NCBI GenBank assembly: GCA_022661535.1
Contig: JAKULF010000005.1
Coordinates: 434,001 to 498,000 of the forward strand
Reading direction: 5' to 3'
DNA length: 64,000 nt
From: Eutypa lata
Taxonomy: Eukaryota; Ascomycota; Sordariomycetes; Xylariales; Diatrypaceae
Position 1 is the first letter of the stretch, and each line of letters begins with the position of its first letter. The position numbers and the translations under genes are program-made. Positions 45,000-56,660 of this stretch are shown one piece after another. Under the pieces are notes generated by a model that worked only from the letters and a program-made list of their open reading frames with translations, ran no database searches and was not told the DNA's origin.

Positions 45000-46926
45000 A
45001 TCAGTCGGTTAGTTGGTATCAAGCAGATCTGTTTCGGAGATACACATACACATCCCCAAGGAGATATTCATGGACTAGACGAACTGGGGAACTAAGACTG
45101 AGATTGTAGCTTAGGTTACCTACGTATATTTGTCTTTTGCTTGTGTAGGATTTCTAGGTTCAGTTCCCTAGTATCATCTCAATTGCATGTCTTCTAAGAC
45201 AGAAAAGTCATCATTATGAATGGACCACCGTAGATGAGTATTTTCAGCTATGTAAGGACGTAGGATTTATGTAAATATAGACGTACTTGGAGCACCAGTA
45301 CGCCGGTTGTAATATATGAACGCAAACTGGAAGTTGAGCCCTTAGCAAATGGGCCGAATCCTGAATCAAACAGCCAAAGCATGCTTCTTTGTTCTTCCAT
45401 CGGAGACGGTGTTCTTATAGCTAATCATTTTAGTCTTTTTCCGGATGCTTAAAACCCAGAAACAACTTGTCGGTTCAATGGCGTTTTGCACGGCACTCGC
45501 TGGCGCACGAACAGGTCAGATCTCTGCGTTGAATCTCGCCTACTCAACGACCCGCTACTACCTACTTATCTACTACTCCTATTACTTCCCCTAATAAGGG
45601 TATCCAGGAGACGAACCCCTAAGGCCAAGGCCTCGCGTAGCCCCCGTCTACAGGTTTTATAGGGATGTACGTCGGGCAGGATAGTTCCCTTAGCAGGCGA
45701 GCCTAGCTCTTGCAGCAGAGAGATATGTCGGCACGCACGATCTATTCCACCCTGGTTCAGATCTCGTCTAATTATCTCTACGCATGCAAAGGAAAAAAGA
45801 GTAGGAAAGGGGAACCGAGATAGGAGAGGCAAGCTCACCTCAGAAGTCGGGGGTTTTCCTCTACCTGTTCTGTGTCTTCCTAGTTATTCCTCAGCTCAAG
45901 GGGCCTTTTTTCAGCCTATCCGAGATTATGGGAGCTCGTGACGTTCCCCTGCGAGAGGGATGGAGCCAGTTTTATTTCCAGAAGAGTGCAGGGTTCCATC
46001 GTGGTCCTAGAATTCGGGGCTTCGGAATGGAATGAGAGGCTCCAGTTGACCGACCGACAGCAAATAATGGACGAATGTATACAGCTCAAAGGAGCGAAAA
46101 ATACCGAACAGAGGGATAATGACGGGGAACGCATTTTAGTACGGAATAAGACCGGATATCACAAAACGGAAAACGGGGTGGTTAAAGTACGTACGGCCTT
46201 GAAGACCACGCTTATATGCGAAAATATGAGATGTGTCATCATCGGAAAGGAGAAGAGAAGCAAATCGAGAAATTAACGTCGTTGCTCTCCAGGTGGCGAT
46301 TAGAAGTTATGTATATATTACTTATGATATCCATAGTTACCTCAGAAGTACTAGGCGCGTTTAAGTCGCTAGAATTCAGGTCATCCTACGTGGGAAATAC
46401 AAACGTAGACATCGTGTGGACCAATCTTATTATTTCTATAGCTAATAAGGATGCTTTAGATGCAATCTACCTGGTTCTCGAGACCATCGTGACAACGAAA
46501 AAAGACCTGTTTCACTGGAGTTTCAGTCCACCAGCCAGTGCCTTCAGTATCAACTCCCGAAATACCAAATCGGCATAACTATCCTAAATTTATTACGACG
46601 CACCACCAAGCGGTGCGGGCAGGTATATGGTGTGAAATTTTGAAGCATTTATCGACACCTTCTCTACCACCAACCTGTTTCTTTCCATATTTTAAATTTG
46701 ACGTTTTAAGCTATAACTACCCAAGCATATGGTCTATGTGTCTTCCTTTTAACCCTGAACAAACTAATGGTTATTAGTCGACCCCTTTTCAATGAAAAGT
46801 TTTAATTCCGTTCTTTCTCATCGTTGTAACATAACCAGGCCGACCCTTGAATATAAAACGAAATTTAACATTAAAGAATAAGCAGAAAACAAACGTTGAA
46901 TTGATTAACGACTTTAAAAAAAGAAA
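45000..46926. other. Intergenic, no supported gene
   Basis: AT-rich. ORFs at 45,938-46,276 and 46,216-46,578 overlap each other, lack domains and read like chance ORFs. Confidence 0.5.
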
Positions 46927-47025
46927 TGACCACCCTGGGGCTCGAACCCAGAATCTCCTGATAACTTGATATCACTGCTAAGTGACTAATCGTAGTCAGA
47001 CGCCTTACCATTGGGCCAAGCGGCC
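46927..47025 (-). tRNA. tRNA-Arg(ACG) with 27-nt intron
   Basis: Folds as a cloverleaf on the minus strand. Acceptor GGCCGCT (47025 downward) pairs with GGTGGTC, then discriminator A at 46927. The D arm is GCC-CAATGGTAA-GGC. The anticodon stem is TCTGA/TCAGG with loop C-T-ACG-A...A. The T arm is CTGGG-TTCGAGC-CCCAG. A 27-nt intron (TTAGTCACTT... to ...TCAAGTT) sits right after position 37, the canonical place for eukaryotic tRNA introns. The mature length is 72 nt. Acceptor stem has three G-U pairs, so a weakly expressed copy is possible. Confidence 0.9.
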
Positions 47026-50000
47026 AATGAAGGACCGACACTGGAAGCGACCGTCGAATCATGTGTTGAGTTTGTTTGCTCTTAATGGACCTTAACACGG
47101 AACATGAAAAAAACTCTGTCAAAGGATCCAGTGGCTAAGCCATCTTAGTGTAACTCTAGACATGCTTTGGATAGGCCCTAAAATAAGAATATGTGGGGTG
47201 GGCTCATACGTCTCCCAGATGACAGCCACCTGGCACCAAATATCGGTCTGTCTATAGGGAGATAATGTGGACAACCATGCTATCCCTGTCATGAACATCT
47301 GCGTTTATATATCAAGGGCATGAGACACCAAATTAACATCACGGGAGCTCGATGTGTGCATTGTACAAATTGAGTGAAATGATGGACCTATCTCTGCACC
47401 CTTGCACCCAAAAAAAATTGTGTCATGTAAGACAATGATAATATTGCACCGAGCGTTTAGGGGGCAAGAAATGGTTCGAAACAAATAAGATTCGAAGGTG
47501 ATAAAACCAGCGAGTATCTCTAACACGTGTGTTTGGAAGTACATAGTAGACAGGATAGGGTGGAAGAACTGAGTTTCAGTTGCTTTCTCACAAAGATGGC
47601 GAACACGAGCTCAAGTCTCAATTACGAGGTATGGGAATGACGTAGCATCTCAAAGAATATCTGGAATGTTTCAAGTAAAAGCATATCATTAACGGGAAAG
47701 CATATATGCAGTAAAATCAGAGTACTTCCCACATACGTATATTTCTTCTCCGCGGAAGTAATAAGGGGTATCACATGATCCAGGTGTAACACTATGGTAT
47801 GTTTTGTACTCATTTCACCCTAAGAAGAGACTGAATAGAACAGCCCATTTATGACGCAAGGCGTATATCGGGCATTGTACTAAGGTATTTCTATCACCCA
47901 TTGATATGCCTATACGTAATATGTTCTCTGGCTAGAACGTTGCCTACCACGAGATCTACGAGAGCTCAACGGTGATCCATGGACCGTTTCAGGTGGAGCA
48001 CCGAGTCGGGATTCTCCGTGCCGAGTTACTCGTCTTCTTTTGCTTCTTCTTCGGCGCATGGTAAAGCCGACAGACATGACATGATCCTTGCTGGCATCAG
48101 GAATAACATTCGCAGAAACACGCGCACGCTATACGTATCTCCCGATGCTTCGCCGAGACGAACGTCTGTCCCCATGAGGCCTGTGTATTTCATCGTGTTG
48201 TAACCCCCTCAACGGGCGTCTTTTGATGGCCTAGAGCTCCTCTTTCGTAGCTGAGAAGTCGTTCTAATCTAGGGCCAGACCCTGAAATCGAACGATCGAT
48301 ACATGATATTGTCACGACATCCGAGCTGCATAATCGAGTTCGTGGACGCCCCCACTGTGACGGTACAGAATACAAGGACTATACCACTACACCACCAAAA
48401 GTGGAATATTGTTAGCTTGGGAGCTGACCGTCTTGCATTACCATATATAGTCACTGAATACCGTGACACCCACCTAGCAAGATCCGTTAGAGGCAACCCA
48501 TCGTAGACCTCGGGAATCAGGAACATGGGTTCCTTTGTACATTATATGGCCCCGAGCGGAACATTCCGTATACGAAGGAGACAAGGCGGCCCAGTTTCTA
48601 AGGCCACAGGGGCGTACGAATCGGCTTTTTTACCTTTCGGGGGGGGGGGTACAGAAGGCTCGTTAGCCCATCGTGTCCAGATGTAACACTGAGCAAGCTG
48701 GCAAGGTGGTCTGAGAAGCCTATTAGCGCCTCTCTAATAAACACGTTATACGGCGAACTGTTAACATCAGAACTACATACTGTCAAAAAGAAATAGTCTT
48801 ATTGTGTTCCAATGCTGCCCGACCTGCCCGCGCGCCATGAATACTACACTTGTCAAAATATTTGAGACGTCCCTTGGAGTGATGGAGAGCAACATCGAGA
48901 TTCCAACTAGCATGCTCAATTTTAAGTTTAATTTCTTTCGGCGGAAGTAGAGAGTTAACCATATACGTGGAATTTGAGCAAAACACTCAAATTCACCCCG
49001 TTGTCCGGCAATCATTGTGGCTCTTACCTAATGATCAAGAAATCACATTCCCCTATATTAATAAGAGAAATGAGCCATGTTATTGATTCTAATAGGTGGC
49101 TGGCTTGCGGCTGATATATCCATCTCTATATGGGGCGGGACGAGGCGAGCCGTTGATACTTATAACGTTTTAGTTCTGATTGGATGAATATTGAGATGAG
49201 GGCGTTAAGTTAGTACCCAACTAGGAAGGAGGTTAGGTAGTAAGAAAGTTGTGCTCACGGAGATGCTATAAAGTTGACGTTTGTGGTTGCCTGTGATCTA
49301 GGTAGTTGCAGGCTGGGTAGTGGGACTTTCATATCCACAGATAATGCTACATATCTAACGTCCAAGATTTACACTGCGTCCTCATGTCCGTCACTGGGTT
49401 TTAGGATGCAGTAACAGGCGAAGGTAGAGGTGTAAGCCGGACAAGACCGAGAGTCCCGTCTTTCTGCTACTGCAGCTTACCATGGTACGGCATAAGCCTT
49501 CAGATCAGGGGCTTTTGTTGAATACTACTGTAGATGACATTTATCAAAGGAGAACTATATCAAATTAGGGTTTATTGTAGATGTGTGCATGTATTTTATG
49601 GTGTGGATGAGAAAGTAAACGTTTCTAAAACTACACAAATCAATATAGAGGAGAATGAACTAATTTCACACGGACATAGTTAGCTTGTCTACGTAAATCT
49701 CATCGAGGGAGATATTAATTACTAGTTACAATATTAGCATGAAGACTCTTCTCTAGGCCCTATCTTAACATTTATTATGGTTTGCTTTGGTCCTCTATAA
49801 TTGATGATTGTCCTAGATATGCCAATAAGCTTAAAAACTGAAAACAACAAGTAAAATGACCACGTTTTAATAATAAGGAAATACACCATAACAAGTTTAA
49901 TTTCTAAGAACAAGTACTTCAACTGTTTATATCTCGATCCGTGGTTATAACACATAAACTTCCGAAGGCTTGAACAAAAACTGAGATATTGCTTTTATTT

Positions 50001-53000
50001 TTAGAAACTTCTATATTATGCTTGTTGCATTTCTCTCATGTGAGATCGTTACAATACATCTCTGTAGTAACCAAGTTAGCACACCGAAATAGATGGTTCT
50101 AGACAAAGTGAAGAAATTACATCTCGTTGAATATAAGAACCACGTTCAACAAGAGAGGCAAGATCAATAGGCAAAAGCCAATCACACTCCCCATCCCATA
50201 TGTGATATATTCGGCTTAGAATGTTACAACTCAGAATTTTTTTTTTAAAGATGAGGATCATGACGCGGCCTGGCTGTTCAACCCAAATTCTGGCGGCGTT
50301 TGCCGAATCTCGGGCATTTGCGTGGACCTGTCTTCATGTTGTACTTTGCATACTTTTCTTTCTTTGCGAAGATCACGTTTTGGTATCGTTTCATATATAA
50401 GTGCACCATAACATAAGCAGAGTCGATCACTCACAGTAGAATATTTAAGGTGATACTGTAACTACAGGCTGTGAATAGTTATGCAATGGTGATCGAAACG
50501 TCACGCTTCTATCTTAATGTCGGGTAGTCCGATTGAGAGGCCTCCCCTATATCTCTCTACTATAAAATTATTATTGTCAGCTTCAAGGGATCAGATTTAT
50601 ACATCGCAAAGCGGCGGATACCATGGTGTAAATAGCCAAGGGATTGTGAACACAACCGTCTTTTGGGCCAATCCAATCACCACCGGGTGGCAATGCAACT
50701 TCCCCAAGATAGTAAGCTGATGCGATGCGCAACCCTCCATGCTAATTAACGGCGGACTAAGATATGCACAACACAAGAAGAAAAAAACAATAACACCAAT
50801 GAAATGTTATCAGAACAATGTTGTGCCTGTGTTTGAAATATGCTTAATAATCGTGGCAAGGGGAAGCCCCCCTTTTCAAGTAGCGAAACGTTGTAGCTAA
50901 GAGTATCACAAAAGAAAAGTTTGGATACCCGCTATAATAAATCGCATTATATCACTATTAATCATCAACCGACCTTAGACCCCAGCGATTAGGAAGTACA
51001 TCCCGGCAACAATGTGATGTGTCGTTATATTTTTACAACCTCACTCCCGGTATATCCGTATGCTGTACCTCCAAGGGTGAAAAAAGTAAACAAACCTACA
51101 TATCGACGTATGTAGAGATTGATTATACGATCTCTTGGACGAACATTGTCCATTTGGCCATGGAGTCCTCAGACTTGAGAAGTGGGTTTCAATGACATGC
51201 AGTACCACCTGAGAAGAAGCAAGTCATTGATGATCTTCCTATCCAATCACTCGGGACTGATCTGAGCTGAGGAAGGCCGCTATAGCAAACGACGCCAAGC
51301 TTATTACAATAGAACCGAGGACTACATCCGTACTTTCCTATTGGCTAGACACATCGTTTCGGCTAACATTCCCTGCCTACTCGATCTTGGGGATTGGTTT
51401 GTTTGCTATAGAACCCCGGGGAGGGTAGCCGATCTTGAAGACCTAGAGCTGAACTCTCCTTCCTACTTGCACGTATATCGAATGTCTGAGGCAGCATTGC
51501 TGCATTGACACATCACACCGAGCATGACTTGAAGATTGCTTAATCTTAAGAGTTGCAAATGAAAGTAGGATGTCGTTGAGCAGGATAGGTTGTCAGGAAA
51601 GCCGGTCTGCCAGTCCGATCTTACCCTTAATCGAACCCATCCAGTCAACAACTAGAGCTAGATGCTAGGAATATGTTAGGCCTTCAGGCACCCAAGGGAT
51701 GATCATGTATGTATACAGGGGTTCACATCCTGCTCTCCCTACGCGATTGCAACTATATCATCGGAAACCAAGGCGGCCAAGAATGCAATTGCACGTTGAA
51801 TCTTGGTCGACAAGCTGTTGATCTCCCTTTGAAAATGCTACGTTTCCAGGTGGAATCCGTTTTTCTATTTTTTTTTATTTTTTAAACAAGTTGATTCCAC
51901 CTTTGAACGCACCCCTGTAACTAAGGCCTTTCGAATGGTCGATAAAAGTTTGTCTCGGGCCAATGAAGAGTAATCATACACTTAATCAGGAGATAGTGGC
52001 TTTACGGCTATCAATTCGTTATTGGCTGAGGGGCGCTTTCACGACCTTTCCCTTACAATACCAATTTGAAGATCGCAGTCTTGACCTGATTGCCTATATT
52101 CCCCAATAGATTAACATGCATCATTGCGAGGGATTGCGTTATACAACATCATGCGCCATACTGTAACTCTGTTCTGCAAGTCGGACCTCTGCTTTTCTAC
52201 CCCTGCTCTAAGTAGGTAACTACTAGGTTCTGGCCCCTACCTGTAAAATAAACCCCGGCCTCCCGCCCGGACCGGATCTTGCGTGACTGGGCACTGGAGT
52301 GCTCTTGGTAATTACATAGACAAGCTGGGATAGGTCACAATGGTAGCTGAGAGAGAGGTATCGTAAGCATTAACACCCAGCACTAAGCAGCTGAGACAGC
52401 TTGGGTGATACTCATCCTAGGTCTAGGTAGTAAATTACTAGAACGTAGCTGGGTAAGTAGTTAATAAGATGGATCTTAAGACGTTACCTACGGAGATGCA
52501 ATCTACCGTATGTAAGTAACGACGCAATCTTGAAGGTTGAGCAGGCCAAGCCGAGGGGAGATCGACAGATCTGAAGACTTTCTTATTGGGTTGATTGGGT
52601 CCGACGCATCCAACGTTAATCATCACCCCTGTCTAAGTGGTTGCGGTCCGCGGGATTAGTTTACCTACATACATACATACATACATGCACACATACATGC
52701 CGTATCGTATTGAAGGTATGTAGTTACATACTTCGTACATTGCATTCAATTCAATTCAAGACCCAAGTTCAAGCCCGCCCGATGATGCAGCGATGCAGCC
52801 AGCTTTGTGGCCTGGCTCGGTTCGTTTTCGAGGGGGACATCGGTCGGATCCCCCGTCCATTGCGTGTAATGTAAGAGAGCGCACATGGCGAATGAATCAA
52901 TCGCCTTGGAAAGCACCTGCATCCGCCTACCTTGCCCCAGTTTACCTAAGTTAAATCCTCAAAATTTGCCCACTTCTTCCGTTTCCCCTCATCTAACGTT

Positions 53001-54256
53001 AGTGTACAATACTGTAACTGTGTATGTAGACCTCGACCCAACTAACTAAAAGGAAGAAACATTGAAGATTGAGGGAGCTTGTCTGAATAATGACATGTTA
53101 CCGTGCGCATTATAATTACTTACCTAACTACCTTACACACGTCCGTACATACATACCTATCTACCCAGGAATATGCCTAGCGTAATCGAGTAACTATAAC
53201 GGCACTAACTAGCTCTAGCCTCTAAAATTACCTACATACATTAATACATATTAAAAGAACGACCTAGGAACCCGTCGCCAATCTATATCTACATAATACC
53301 CACCCACGTTTTGTTCAAGGTTCCATCGGATATACATAATAGTCTTACTTACCAGGGCAATCGTTCCAGCTGCTCTGCTGCTATCCCTGTGCCGTTCAAT
53401 CTAGCCACCCAGCCTCTCAGCGCAGTTCTCAGCGCAGTTCTTAGCGCGTCTTGGGGGAACTCTTGGGGGACCCTTGGGAAACATCATCAACTTCCTAGCT
53501 CATCAAAAAGTTTACCCTTTCCTTTGTTACCCCGTCATTTTGTTATCCACATTACTGGGGATCCCGATTGACAGGCGATCACAAGGCTAGGCAACTTCTT
53601 CTACTTCTTCTTCTTCTTCTTCTCAAACTAAGTTATATATAATTTCAACAACGCCAGACTACTTACCTACCTACTTACCTACCTACCTACCTATCTACTT
53701 ACTTAACTTAACTATCTTCTCAATGCTTCTTATCTTCTCCGGTAGTCCGCTACAGTTCATAGTGACGTCTTCTCTCTCCAAGATCAATGGTCCGTTTCGG
53801 CGCTGTTTTGACCAGATGAGTCTACCGAGCAAAAGCTGTGACTAATCCCGGCACACCCAAACTTCAACCCGGCTCGCGATCCATACCATATTCACGGATT
53901 GCACCCCAGTCGCTACGGATAAGCTTACTCTTAGGGACTGGAACCCCGTTCCAAACCCATCGCCGCGCTGCGCTATTCCAACTCCCCACCGCGATTGTAA
54001 GCACACTGCATCATCGCTGTGAATAGAGAAGTAGGTATCTCCGATATCTCAAAGCACCTCATCTCTCTCTCTCTGCCACCCCCAAAAATTTAATACCCCA
54101 GCGCGACGCAATACGTTCATAAAACTGGGGCGCTCAATACGTTATAGAATTAGATAAGAATTTAGTTATTTGCTGAGAAGAGTGTCGCTCATCAGAAAGG
54201 AAGAGGGGAAAAAAGAGTAAAGAAAAGGAAAAGAAACCCTCTATAGCAACGCAACC
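47026..54256. other. Long gene-poor, AT-rich region
   Basis: About 7.2 kb without a confident gene. Possible coding scraps: ATG at 47,596 (MANTSSSLNYE, then a GTATGG donor) and, after a TAG acceptor at 47,935, a matching-phase reading (NVAYHEIYESS...FFGAW) ending at 48,064; the 54-aa product is not recognised. A G10 run lies near 48,643-48,652. A 10-bp perfect hairpin (AGGTGGAATC/GATTCCACCT) flanks a T-rich stretch at 51,848-51,902. CATACATA and TACCTACC repeats return from 52,660 on, and a (TTC)n tract lies near 53,598-53,622. Confidence 0.5.
52663..52686. repeat. (TACA)n tetranucleotide repeat
   Basis: Tandem CATA/TACA units in non-coding DNA. Confidence 0.8.
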
Positions 54257-56525
54257 ATGAGCAGCACCTCCTATCCCCAGGAGATCTCACCATCATCGAA
54301 TGGATCTCCAGGCGAGATGTATAATGTTCTTGGCCAGCCAGACGCAACTACCGATCCCCACTCGATGCCTTTAGTTCCAGCTTCGGTGGACAGCATGAGC
54401 ATGGACTCCCGCGCGCCGCCATCCACGGTTCCTGCTGCCTGTCTCGCATGCGTAAGAAAAATCTTAACATCACCTGAACCGTGCTGCTTTATTATTTTTG
54501 TTTCATTAAAAATACTTTTTATCATGTTGTAAATCTGAATTGTGTGGGCTGACTAGAAATCCCCCTCTACCAAACAGCGGGGCAAGCACTTGAAATGCGA
54601 CGGGTTGAACCCGTGCTCCCGATGCAAGACGACGAACTCGGAATGCATCTACATAGCTTCGCGCCGCGGCTACAAGGGCCCGAGGAGGGGCACGGCCACG
54701 AATCCAAACAAGCGCCATGCCTCGGACTCTCCGCCCTCGGTCGACGGCGGCGGCAGCGACAGCTGCCCCATGCTTCTCGGCGCTTCCGTCGCAACGCCCG
54801 CTGCCCCGAGCGTTGCGACGTTCAACCCGAGCCTAGTGTTTACAGAGCCGCCGCTGACGCCATTTGCGACGCCGGGAATACATACCATGCAGCTGTTCCG
54901 GAACCCGTACCTGAACGCTAGCAGTGGGGCTCTGGTCGAAGCCCCCTTCCGCTCTCAGCGGAGTCTTCCCGATCGCTGCATCGACTCGTTCTACTTTCAT
55001 TTCTTCCCGGGCCATCCATCCATGCTGCCCAGAGACCATCTGATGAAGATGGGTAAGGAGAGGAACCTCGAGCCCCTCTTCGCGGCGATGCGATGGGTCG
55101 GGTCGCTGTACATCGACGCTGGTCCGTCTCGGGCTAGCTTCTTCGACGAGGCCATGCGGCTGATCTATGCGGCGGACGTCGTAAAAGACGGATTCCTTGT
55201 CCAAGCCATGACAATTCTCCTCATAGGACTCGATGGCAATTGCGAGCAGGAGAAGGCTCGAGACATACTTGGAGATGTTGAACAGATAGCCGTCGAGATT
55301 GGATTGTACACACGGGCTTACGCGACGGTGCACGGGGCCGGAAACCCGACCCTAGAGGAGAGCTGGCGACGGACATGGTGGGATCTGCTTGTCGTAGACG
55401 GTATGGTGGCAGGAGTACATCGGGCAACCAACTTCCTCCTTTACGACATTGTCGCCGACGTGGCGTTGCCCTGCGAAGAACAGCAGTACCTATCAGGGGT
55501 GAGTCTGCATTCTCAACCAGGACTCCTGGATTTGGGATGTACCCGGAAGATCCACTAACTAGCAGTGCTAGAATATTCCCCAGCCGATGTACATGGAAGA
55601 CTTCGACGACCAGATCTTCAACGGAGAGGACAGGGAATTCTCATCCTTCACGTACCGAATTGCCGCGATCCGAAACCTGGGGCGCATGATGCGCTTGCCG
55701 AATAGCGGCTTCCCGAGCGACGAGAACGTTGACAGAATCGAATCGCACATCTCCAACTGGCGCATACATTTGCCAGCTTCAAAACGCAACTGCTTAACCG
55801 AAGACTGCAAGTTGGACGAGATGATGTTCCAAGCCCATATGATCATTCATGCGTATGTTCATCTTTTCTTTGCTCTCCTAATCCGTGCCCCCCCCTTCCC
55901 CTTTTCTTTCTTTCTCTTCTTTTTGAGTCCAAGTCCTCCTTTCTCTTTCCTGGGAAAAGAAGAAGAATGTTTACCAAGGACGTTGTTTTCGGACTGACTA
56001 ACTTAACCAAAAAACAGCTGCTCCATCATGCTCCACCAGCCCCTATCGCAGCTCGACACCTCCCCCGCGCGGGAGGTGACGGCGTGCGCGCCGCACCGGG
56101 CGGTGCAGAGCGGGGACAACTTCAACATCCACACGCGGCACATCATCACGTCGGCGTGCGCGGTGAGCAAGCTAGTGACGTACAACGTGCCGATCACGAC
56201 GCACACGCACTTCTTCACGTGCGTGCTGACGCTGTCGTCGATCGTGCACCTGAGCAAGTGGGCGCTGTACTACATCGCGGACGAGGACGACCTGCGGCAG
56301 CAGATCCGGCTCAACATCGGGGCCCTGAACAAGTTGTCGGGCGTCTGGAAGGCGGCCCAGCGCGCCTCGGGCCAGGTCAAGGGCGTCGCGCAGGACATCT
56401 ACCGCGCCAAGAAAGCCCAGCAGCAGGAGAACCCTGCCTACTGGGTTGGCTACAGCCAGGAGCAGATCATCAGCAGCATGGCTGCTGACGATGGCATTAT
56501 GGGCGAGATTAATACCATTCTCTGA
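54257..56525 (+). CDS. Zn2Cys6 transcription factor with fungal-specific regulatory domain
   Basis: Four exons: 54257-54451, 54578-55498, 55572-55852, 56018-56525; 634 aa, phases 0, 0, 2. The zinc cluster is built only after splicing: exon 1 ends ACLAC and exon 2 starts RGKHLKCDGLNPCSRCKTTNSEC, giving the standard 2-6-5-2-6... spacing starting near residue 62. Basic RRGYKGPRRG follows, as usual for the linker and nuclear import. The fungal-specific regulator domain runs from about residue 165 (DRCIDSFYFHFFPGHPSMLP) through EESWRRTWWDLLVVDGMVAG to the C-terminal MGEINTIL. This architecture is complete, unlike the regulator at 14,558. Target genes are unknown; the nearest downstream gene is the ABCG transporter, 3.7 kb away. 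Confidence 0.93.
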
Positions 56526-56585
56526 CCTGATGTAAACATACATACATACATACGTTCCGTGCGTGCTCTAATCAGGGAGGGACAG

Positions 56586-56660
56586 CACAGCACAGCACAG
56601 TACAGTACAGTACAGTACAGTACAGTACAGTACAGTACAGTACAGTACAGTACAGTACAG
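56586..56660. repeat. (CACAG)3(TACAG)12 pentanucleotide repeat
   Basis: Fifteen perfect 5-bp units starting 61 bp after the regulator's stop codon, so probably inside its 3' UTR. The C/T switch after the third unit marks a point mutation fixed before or during expansion. Confidence 0.95.

Noticed and set aside
48335..48410. tRNA-like sequence on the minus strand (GGTGTAGTGGTATAGTCC)
   Set aside because: A good A-box-like stretch, but no B box or T-stem and no closing acceptor stem; at most a tRNA relic.
51280..51411. 11-bp inverted repeat (CTATAGCAAAC / GTTTGCTATAG) 110 bp apart
   Set aside because: Short arms in AT-rich DNA, no further transposon features; chance is adequate.
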